Source: Amanita rubescens
Taxonomy: Eukaryota; Basidiomycota; Agaricomycetes; Agaricales; Amanitaceae
Reading direction: 5' to 3'
NCBI GenBank assembly: GCA_015039365.1
Contig: WION01000156.1
Coordinates: 1-64,000, forward strand
Length of the DNA stretch: 64,000 bases
Positions 56,167-64,000 of this stretch are shown one piece after another. Positions within the stretch are counted from its first letter, which is position 1. Every line of letters starts with the position of its first letter. The translations under genes were made by a program, and so were the position numbers. The notes under the pieces were generated by a model. It ran no database searches and had not been told where the DNA came from. It saw only the letters and a program-made list of their open reading frames with translations.

Positions 56167-57823
56167 TTAAGGGCTAGCGCCGGCGAGTGCGTGTTGCAGG
56201 ATCGGGCGGGTAGCAGCGAGCAGCGAACGGGAGTTGAGGACGAAGACTCGGAATGGTGGTGAGAATGCTGGGGTGAGCGGCAAACCGGTACTCACCGCCA
56301 CACCCAAAGTCGCGAACGACCACTGCCAGAGCTGGAGCGGCCAGAGTTGTTGTGACGTTGCTAGAGCTAGAGGGGCTGCAGCGTTGTTTGTCAGAGCGTG
56401 GAGTGATCGAAGCCGTTTTGCTGATAGGCACAATGTCGATGTAGAGGACCACACTTTGAATGCAGCAAATTTCAGTCTTGATCAGTACAGTGGGAGGAGG
56501 GCCAAGGACGACGATGAATATGATGCCGACAAGTACGGTTGACGTGCTAGGGCTCCATGACCAAAACAACAACTTTGGCTATCATGATGATGCCGACGAG
56601 GAAGATATCGTTGACAGCGTCATATTATGCGAAACCATAGCTTGACCGAGTCGCAAACGGCATGGATACCCGTTTCCTGTCGAATAGGGTTCTCCCTTAG
56701 ATAGGCTGTCAGCAATACAAATACCGAATGAGATCATTCAATCATACCTCTGTTGAACGCGTCCTTGAGGGTATTGATTTCAGTAGCCGCACCTGCAATA
56801 TGGTCTACACAACTTTTATCAGCGCATATCGCCCAAACTGAGCATATAACTCACATATTCCAACCACAAGACTCGACTTGTGGTAGACCATTCATCAATA
56901 ACACATCCTTCACCTGCTTCCCGTTTCAAAAGTAGCTCAAGCTCGCCAAACACTGTTCATTCCCAGTCTAAGTCCGCAATAACATGGCAACCCATAAGTC
57001 ATGGAACTTACCAGCTGTTGGATCGTGTGATACACTACATGGTTCAATGTGTGGATGCCGATAGCATCGGCTTGGGGAAAATTTCCAAGATACGTCGACC
57101 GATGCTTCGTCGCGTTCCTCGCCATGAGGCTAATCGTCTCCAACCAATTCCCAAGTTCGCGTTTGCTCACCACATGCCCATCCTTTAGACTCAGCCCCTG
57201 TGCAGGCTTGCCCGTCGTCTTGAAATCTAACTCGAACGCCGTACGCTTCAACCCAGGTGTTTGACAAACGCGCTCGATCAGAGGAGCCGCACAAAGCTGA
57301 GTGAGTCAGAGTGACATAGACTTCTTGTTCTGATGCTGTTTCTGAACAACATTCCTTGACCTCGACGATTTATTAAATACGTCCAGTTTCTCCTTCTGCA
57401 ACTGTGCTCGAAAATTTCTGGGGGCAATGACTCTGATTGGTGAGATTATGCAACGTCTGACGCTCGCTAACATTCGAATCGACCACATCAGGTGTCACGA
57501 TCGCCTCCAACATGCGTTCGATCAACCAACCCACGGCTCATGCCCGCTCGTCACCCTCTCATTGAACTCCCGACTCAAAATTGAGACAAGTGAATCGTGC
57601 GTCATTCCCTGATTCACGGCCACGCGCTGCCCCGCCCGTGTTCTCGTTGGATGATCTGATTCGAATTGGCATCCTCGATTGGGTCGTTGGAAGCCAAGAG
57701 AGCGGTGGTATGATTCCATGTGAATCCGCCGGGACGGTGTCGCATGAAAGGAGCCATTCTGATGTGGAGAGTGTAGGGGTGACCGACAGCGACGGCGTCG
57801 AGAATGCGAAACTGGATCTCTAG
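56167..57823 (-). pseudogene. Unidentified decayed protein-coding gene
   Basis: Protein-like minus-strand segments in different frames: IQFRILDAVAVGHPYTLHIR near 57810, VNQGMTHDSLVSILSREFNE near 57600, LIERMLEAIVTPDVVDSNVS near 57500, and KRTAFELDFKTTGKPAQGLS with SKRELGNWLETISLMARNAT near 57100-57240. A further piece ends near 56740 (ATEINTLKDAFNRG). The order suggests one gene with several frame breaks or missed introns. I do not recognise the family. Confidence 0.4.
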
Positions 57824-58313
57824 CTATTATGATGTGTTAGTCGGCGCTTCAATGAGAGAAAGAAACATTTACGGGGGGGTTCAATGCTGCGTAAGTTGGA
57901 GTCGGAGTTGAGGAAGTCGACGGTGGGGTAATGATGGAGTTGGTCTATCGTCGCATCTGGCGGGTGCGTGTTCAACGTTCAACATTACATAATGCCTGAA
58001 AAAGAAAAGAAGCTGCGAACGCACCAACGATTTATGCGCTGCGACCAACACGGCTGATTTCTCTTTTGACGTGCAACATGTTCTGATTGCATCGGCTCTA
58101 TCCACCTATCCACCACCTCAACCTCCTCCGAAGACCCACTCTAATGTGTGAGGTTGATCAGCCCGAGAGAAGTTGAACTTAAGACCTGCCGCACGGTTGA
58201 GAACAGTGATGAATGTAGATATTAACGACTTAATATTATTGCACAGAATATATGTAAACATTGCGCACAGGAACAAGTTGAAAGTGATCTGACAAGTACG
58301 GGTAGCTTCAAAT
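57824..58313. other. Non-coding spacer
   Basis: Nothing recognisable between the decayed gene and the HNH gene. Confidence 0.3.
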
Positions 58314-59531
58314 TTACGCCGTGGCCACGCAGAGTTGTAACGCATCGTCAGCAGCCAGTACTTTTGTATCCTCCATATCCCTCATGAACATGTCGATGTG
58401 CTTGGCAGCGTCCGACATGTGGGTGACCTTGGCACAGGCCGCGTGAAGGGCAAGGTAACGGGAGTCCGGTGGTGGGAGCGAGGGGTCATTTGAATAGAAC
58501 GTAACTTCAGGAAGAATATCAACTCTAAAGAACGGATCCCAGATATCCACTATGTAGGTATTAGGCGGACCATCAGCGTGAATTTGCCTCGAATTAGCCT
58601 AGAATGCAGCTACCAATAAGGGAACGTACCACTGCCAGTACCAGCCATATTAATAAATCGTCAAAGTGGGTATGGATGTCACCATTCATAGTGATGATGC
58701 TTTCTAGTCGATGGATTCGGTTACCGTTCGGCTCGTCTTTGACTTTAACACCTCCAAATTGCTCCATGATAGTCCGGGCTGTCACTGCGAACGTTTGCTG
58801 CATACAGACTGGTTAATCCTGTTGTGAAGAAAATGGCTTGACCTACTTTGTCATTCCCTCTATGGTGGTCCTTGTTGATCGAGGGTGAGAATATATGCGA
58901 AGCTTGTGTGGATCCTGGGCACTCCTTTGCGAGATCTACTGCCACAAGATTAGACCGATAACTCTTCGAGTCAATCGTCCCTGTGAGGGCGCATCGATAT
59001 CTATCTCTTTCGAGTGCCTGTTGGGTTTTACCCTTCAAACAGCTGAATTCTCCGATAAATAAACTTACCTGGGCTTTGGCAGCTTCGTGATTCTCGGGCG
59101 GCTTTCTCAACTCTTCACGTAAGGCTTTGGCGATATCAAACGATGGGCGGGAAGGGTGGTCGCTTGGCGCTGGGGTGGGGTGGGGCTTTTGGTGCGTTTG
59201 ACTTGTTTTGGAACGACAGCATTATGCATAAACTGAAACTGTACGGAAGAAATGGATACTCACAACAACGTACGAAATTCTCAGTATACTTGTCGGCGAG
59301 CGCGATTAGAGCAGAATCATCGCAACAACTGTTTACCTCTCTAGCAAAAGTGGCGCAGCCTTCCGTAGTTGGAGCAAACTTGAGCAGATACCCTAGAATC
59401 CTTGCACACACGAGTAGAGAAAGGCCGTCTCGTTGAACACTGTCAGCACGTTCTTCGAGCGATTTGCATCTGGCGTAAGCATTGAACTGGTCCTTGGTAG
59501 TTTTGGGGTAGTTGGCTGGAAGATCGCTCAT
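58314..59531 (-). CDS. HNH-endonuclease-like protein
   Basis: The ATG at 59531 gives MSDLPANYPKTTKDQFNAYA. Splicing several short introns keeps the frame open to TAA at 58314-58316: GTAAGTTTATTT...TTTGAAG near 59070, GTAGGTCAAG...TATGCAG near 58850 and GTACGTTCCC...CTAG near 58625. The core reads RDRYRCALTGTIDSKS...LVAVDLAKE...ASHIFSPS, the pattern of the fungal HNH_2-type domain with RC..TG before and the His in SHI. The C-terminal part (GDIHTHFDDLLIWLV and NTYIVDIWDPF) is typical of the Agaricomycete HNH family, whose biological role is not established. The region near 59150-59300 (a Pro/Lys segment and an intron) is less certain. No stop or frameshift was seen, in contrast to its left neighbours. 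Confidence 0.6.
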
Positions 59532-61875
59532 GTCAGGACTGGCCAAACAAAGAAAAATAGTGAACTCGAACGTCACAGCCTCTGATTCGGGGTCCCTTTG
59601 AGCTTTGTGGAAGCTACTAGAAATTGACCCTTCGTCGCACTGCAATCTTACAATATAGACGCAGTGACATGTAATTTAATTTGTTTAGTCAAAGTTTCTC
59701 TTTGGCTCTCTTAAACTCTCTTAAGCTCTCTTTGCCTCTGTTGGGCTCGCTCTCTGAGGGCCCGCAGGGGTTAACGCTGATAGCAGACCTATATATTCGC
59801 CCAATGAAGCAGCGGTCTGGGCTACAGAAGTCCGATCTTACCTTAGTCCTGCGACCTAGTTGCTGCTCGTGACTTGTATCTTGGCCGAGATTCTGCAGTC
59901 AGCGGCAGGTTTCTCTTCACTGCCTTGAATCTGTCTGTTAAGGTCTGAAACGCGCACCTCCAGATGCTTCTTGCTTGTCTCAGCGCTGATGAGGCTTTCT
60001 CGCGTCCTTGACAGGCCTTGCATCTGCACTGTTAAATGTAAGTGTATTCCCTTTCAGAGAGCCCAGGATAACCTACATTCCTATCAAGGTAGCCCAGGGC
60101 TTGTAACGCCATTTGTCGATTGCTAGGTGTATTGGCAGTAAGTCCGATAGCACGTTCAAAACGGTACTCGCCGTGGTTCTCATGGCACCTGTAATTATTA
60201 TGGATGCTCGGCGTTGGACCGTTGCAAGCTGTCGCATGACGGTGATGTTGTAAGTCGGGCTCGGGTTGGGTGATGTTAGTTTGGATTCGCACATCAATGG
60301 ACATTTCATTTACTATTCTACGGTGGTAGAGTGCCAAGGGCGTACGTGGTGCATGACGGGTCTTTGGAATGCGTAAAGTATCGTGTACGTTCGTTGTGGG
60401 GTACGTGAGGCGTGTTGTATGCACCCGTGTTTGCAGCGCGCTGTGGGACGTGGCATTACAACCGAGTCGAGGCCGACGGTTGCAGAAAACACCCCCATTG
60501 TAATAGACTCGCGGCGTACAGTAATTATAATAGCCCTATATTGCCGAGTCTCTGTAAGAGACCAAGGCTTGCAAACCCAACGTCCGGTGGGTGTGCCAGC
60601 ATTGATGCATCAACGGGAAGGCAGTTGTGTTGCAGTGTCTTAGAATGGCTCAAATCCATTACAATTATGGATATACGGACCCCCTTCCAAAGTATTGCAA
60701 TGAGCGTATGTCATAATACATTGGAACACGTTATAATTAGTTGCATTCTTAGGTCTCGGCCGTCCCTAAACCTCTCATGCATTGCATTTCAATTCATTAC
60801 AATTTTGGCCCTCAATTACAATTAATCAATTATTCATTGACACGATGCTTCTAATCAGCCCAGAAGCATAAGCAAGGACGGGCGCCATCATCGCGCTGCT
60901 GAGCAACCTCTTCAGTGGCTGAAGATGACAACACAACCGTAGACGATGAAATCTCTAGTAGTAAGTGCGCGTACGTTGTGTACATGCAGGGCGCTGTGAA
61001 AAAAAGGAATGGTATGGCGCATGACGGCGTCGCTGCAGAAGCGCCAGACGCTCCATTCGTCCAGTAGCACCGGCAGCCGCGGCGGAGGGAGCATAAAAAA
61101 TAAAAAAAGAAAACCTGTTGCTAGCTGCTGTTGAACGACATTGCAGGGTGGGTTGGTCGGCAGAACTGGTGAATCACAGTGTCAAGGTCGCCACCGTAGA
61201 CCTGCCAGACGCTTCGCCTGTCCTGTAACACCGACGACTACCGCAGAAGGAGCATAGAAAAAGGAAGACGAACGAAGCCTGCTGCTGCTGCAGAGAAAGC
61301 ATAGAAAAAAGAAGGCCCGATGCTGGCATTGGAGAACGACGTCGCAGGAGTTGCTCAGCAGAACCGGTGAATCACGACGTCAGGGTCGCCACCGTAGATC
61401 CACCAGACGCCTCGCTCGTCCCGTAACGCTGGTGACCGCTGCAGAAGGGGGTATAGAACGAAGAAGGCCCGATGCTGGCATTGGAGAACGACGTCGCAGG
61501 AGTTGCTCAGCAGAACCAGTGAATCACGACGTCAGGGTCGCCACCGTAGATCCACCAGACGCCTCGCTCGTCCCGTAACGCTGGTGACCGCCGCAGAAGA
61601 AGCATAAAAACAATCGAATGACTCGTGGCGTATTGAAAGGCGACGGAAGGTGTTCACCCGTGGGAATATTGTTTACATAGCACGTGTTCCAGTGTTTGCT
61701 CTACAAACAACAACAATGAATTGAGCTACGACTGTACTGTAGTGAGACATAAGAATCGTAATCTCGTCGTATATATGGCATAGGGGCATTGGCCATCTGG
61801 CCGTTACGAAATGCTGGCAGTGGTTCATGCGCGCCATTTGCTGTTAAAAGGGGTGCAGTGATGTCGTGATGCATT
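59532..61875. other. Gene-poor stretch with tandem repeats at its right end
   Basis: No convincing gene. 59690-59750 has a short CTCTCTTAAA/GCTCTCTTTG repeat. 61020-61600 holds the tandem repeat listed separately. Confidence 0.5.
61020..61600. repeat. Tandem repeat, about 155-bp period, four diverged units
   Basis: The phrase CCAGACGCCTCGCTCGTCC (and variants), followed by GTAACGCTGGTGACCGC and GCAGAAG, recurs near 61047, 61206, 61402 and 61554. The last two units are almost identical. Confidence 0.75.
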
Positions 61876-64000
61876 TCACTCCTTTCGACGGTTCCTGCCA
61901 GTATATGTGCGGGTTACCTGGTTTTTTGGCGGAGCAATTTGGCTTTTGAAGTTGATCCGCTGGGTTGACGGGTTTTCGTCGCTATTTTCTTCATCACCGC
62001 AAGTGGGCAGCTGCCCACGTCGCTGGGCCTTCGGGGGACGCTGGGGAGACAGAGATGAGGAGGGTGGACGTTTCTTCTGTGGATGGAAATCGTAGGTTGC
62101 TGAGGATGGGGCTGTGTTCAAATGTGTTTTTACCAGGCGACTGGATATCGCTTCAGATAACTCATCAGCTGCTTTTCCTATATATGCCATGGTATCATCG
62201 GACATCCGAATATCCCCCCAATCCTCAGGTGAGCAGTCCGGGTTTCGTTTGACCTCAGGCATATCGATGTCCGGCTCGGCCGAACGCATGACGGCTCTGA
62301 CTGAGGCCCCATCTGGTTCTCTGATGCCAGGGTCCGGAAACGAGCCTTCTATACCAGCGTCCATCCTGGACGAATCGTTCACTAGAGAGTCGCCTTCATC
62401 CTCAGGCATATTGATGTCTGGCTCGGCCGGACCCATGACGGCTCTGACTGAGGCCCCATCTGGTTCTCTGATGCCAGAGTCTGGGAACGAGCCTTCTGTA
62501 CCAGCGTCCATCTTGGACAAATCGTTCACTAGAGAGTCGCCTTCATCCTCAGGCATATTGATGTCTGGCTCGGCCGGACCCATGACGGCTCTGACTGAAG
62601 CCCCATCTGGTTCTCTGATGTCAGATTCTGGGAACGAGCCTTCTGCACCCGCGTCCGTCCCAGCCGGATCGTTCGAGCGAGTGCCGCCGTCATTTGGAGC
62701 AGTCGATGCAGCCTTGTTTGTCTGCCCCAGAAGTGTCATTGAGGAACCCGAAGCTACATTGCCTGGCCCCTTTGCAGCTTTCTTTCCCTTTTTCCGACCC
62801 GAGGTACTAGCAGCAGCCGATGCCGTATTGCCTCTCTGTCCCATTGAGGAACCTGACGCCATCTTGTCGGGCCCCCCTTCATCCTGTTGAGAACCGCCAG
62901 GTGTATCCGGTTGCGTAGCCTTCTTCCCCTTCCGTTGACCGGTCTGTCCTAAAGAGGTAGCTTTGCCAACAATGTATGAGTGCCATAAAAATAAGTCAGC
63001 CGTTTAGACGCACCACCTGTCTGCTGCTCCTTCCCCTTCCCCTTCCCCTTCCCCTTCCCCTTCCCCTTCCCCTTCCCCTTCCCCTTCCCCTTCCCCTTCC
63101 CCTTCCCCTTCCCCTTCCCCTTCCCCTTCCCCTTCCCCTTCCCCTTCCCCTTCCCCTTCCCCCCTTCATTCCCTTCGTTGCTCACTGGTTGTTCCATTTC
63201 CTCATCGTCGTTGGGGTCCTGTGGGTTCCCCTCAAACATGTTATTGAGGTCTACAAATATGATTTATGAGCCCACTGGCTGATTTGGTTGGTTGTAAGTT
63301 AGACGTACCCGGGTTCATAGCTTCAGTTTTTGTTACTAAAGCCTGGAGCATGACATCCTTATCCTTCGCAAGCGAAGCCATGATGACGTCCGTTGTTCCC
63401 ACCGCCAGCAGCTTATATACATTGACAATCTGCTGTTGTCCATACCGATGGGCACGGCCAATAATCTGCACCACTGATTGTTGGGACCAGACGGTGTCCT
63501 TTATAACAGGTTTTATGTCAGTTTAACAGGCTAATGGAAGGAAGGACTTTTGCTTACAAATAGGATTACCGTGTCAGCACAGGCCAGGTTGAGTCCGGCT
63601 GCCCCAACCGATGAAAATAGAAGCACGCGTCGTGCTGGATCTTTCGTATGAACGAATTCCTGTACGGCTTCGTCTCTATCCTTCGTCCTCATGTCACCGT
63701 TTATGATAAAGGGAGTGACCCCGTAAAGCCCCATCACCGACTGTACGGTGGCCGTTGACATTGGATACTCATAATAAACGAGTATTTTCCGTTGTTGTGA
63801 GGTAGCTTGTCCATCAGGGAGGGGTGGGTAGACGATGACACCGTCGTTCACCACTGGTGGTTTTGCAGCGTCGTCGTTGAGGAGATGCCGAAGTAGCCGC
63901 ATAAGGGCCAATAGCTTCGTTCCGGGTCGTTTTTCCCATTCGTCCATCGATGTAAACTTGGGAAATCGTTCACCGGATGGATGGTTGTCAGGATATACCA
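61876..64000 (-). CDS. SNF2-family ATPase, C-terminal half, with repetitive tail (continues past window)
   Basis: Runs off the right edge. The helicase C-terminal lobe reads KILVYYEYPMSTATVQSVMG, FIINGDMRTKDRDEAVQEF and LLFSSVGAAGLNLACADTVI (motif V). An intron (GTAAGCAAAAG...TTATAAAG) is followed by VVQIIGRAHRYGQQQIVNVY (motif VI) and TTDVIMASLAKDKDVMLQAL. Another intron near 63250-63310 leads to an acidic exon and a long Gly-Lys run, then after a 51-bp intron a Gly/Ser/Lys-rich tail with four copies of a 49-residue repeat (EGSFPDSGIREPDGASVRAV). The stop is at 61876. These ATPases remodel chromatin or displace proteins from DNA. The N-terminal lobe and Walker A motif are not in the window. 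Confidence 0.75.
62262..62700 (-). repeat. 147-bp coding repeat in the SNF2-like tail
   Basis: GACGGCTCTGACTGAGGCCC starts at 62290, 62437 and 62584 (the last with one change): an exact 147-bp, 49-codon period. A more diverged partial unit lies on the right. Units encode EPDGASVRAVMGPAEPDINM. Confidence 0.9.
63028..63165 (-). repeat. Hexanucleotide microsatellite coding for Gly-Lys repeats
   Basis: About 22 uninterrupted CCCCTT units on the plus strand. On the minus strand the period of six keeps the frame and encodes alternating Gly and Lys. Such a run is prone to length change between strains, always in steps of two residues. Confidence 0.95.

Noticed and set aside
60030..60830. Small overlapping frames on both strands
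   Set aside because: No splice pattern, domain or biased composition supports any of them.
62114..62890. 258-residue plus-strand frame with repeats
   Set aside because: Antisense of the repetitive SNF2-like tail; the minus frame joins the helicase domains through good introns, the plus frame joins nothing.
62976..63269. Leu-Pro repeat protein on the plus strand
   Set aside because: Antisense reading of the CCCCTT microsatellite that codes for Gly-Lys in the SNF2-like gene.

Overview
The window looks like accessory, transposon-rich nuclear DNA from a basidiomycete fungus, most likely an Agaricomycete (mushroom-forming). The evidence is: short introns of about 45-55 bp with GTRNGT donors that must be removed to keep the reading frames open; a TET/JBP-like 2-oxoglutarate oxygenase, a Mug135-like protein and an HNH-type protein of kinds common in Agaricomycetes; an SPT5/KOW-like paralogue; and an intact Ty1/copia retrotransposon. 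I could not search databases, so all family names rest on motifs seen by eye.

Left part (1-23.1 kb): a dense block of unusual, mostly spliced genes. On the minus strand are two tandem paralogues cut by the window edge, a conserved-looking protein of unknown function (1868-3858), a two-C2H2-finger protein (4668-6243) and a very large protein (6368-11220). The large protein joins an OrsD-like zinc-finger N-terminus, a tyrosine-recombinase-like middle and a RecQ-type helicase. It ends in a zinc module that also forms the end of the neighbouring 4668-6243 gene. Next come a TET/JBP-like dioxygenase (12622-13946, +), a Mug135-like gene (14101-15038, -), a small internally repeated protein (16272-16648, +), a Zn2Cys6-like protein (16692-18979, -) and two nearly abutting plus-strand genes (19091-21473). 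The intergenic DNA carries at least 17 copies of an imperfect hairpin, usually in groups of three. Each has an almost invariant core (CGACGCAWAGTCAA) flanked by arms that differ in sequence between copies but are complementary within a copy. Two genes carry tandemly multiplied intron-plus-microexon cassettes that keep the frame.

Middle (23.1-32 kb): a purine-rich satellite (23.1-24.6 kb), further tandem repeats, a 5'-incomplete SPT5/KOW-like gene (25463-27519), two copies of a fold-back element inside a larger duplicated segment, a decayed LINE-type RNase H fragment and an unknown gene (30328-31317).

Retrotransposon (32160-42223): a copia element with two 705-bp LTRs, a 5-bp target duplication, an uninterrupted 1990-residue Gag-Pol, a half-tRNA-type primer site and an additional upstream ORF of about 417 residues with no recognised function.

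Right part (42.2-64 kb): decayed copies of conserved host genes (mitochondrial DNA polymerase gamma, an SNM1/Artemis-like nuclease, squalene epoxidase, an RWD protein and one unidentified gene), then an apparently intact HNH-type gene (58314-59531), a gene-poor tandem-repeat stretch, and the C-terminal part of an SNF2-family ATPase with a 49-residue repeat and a long Gly-Lys microsatellite.

Inference: the left block may be a selfish or mobile gene cluster built around the recombinase-helicase gene. The right block is probably a decayed segmental duplication. Neither is proved by this window.
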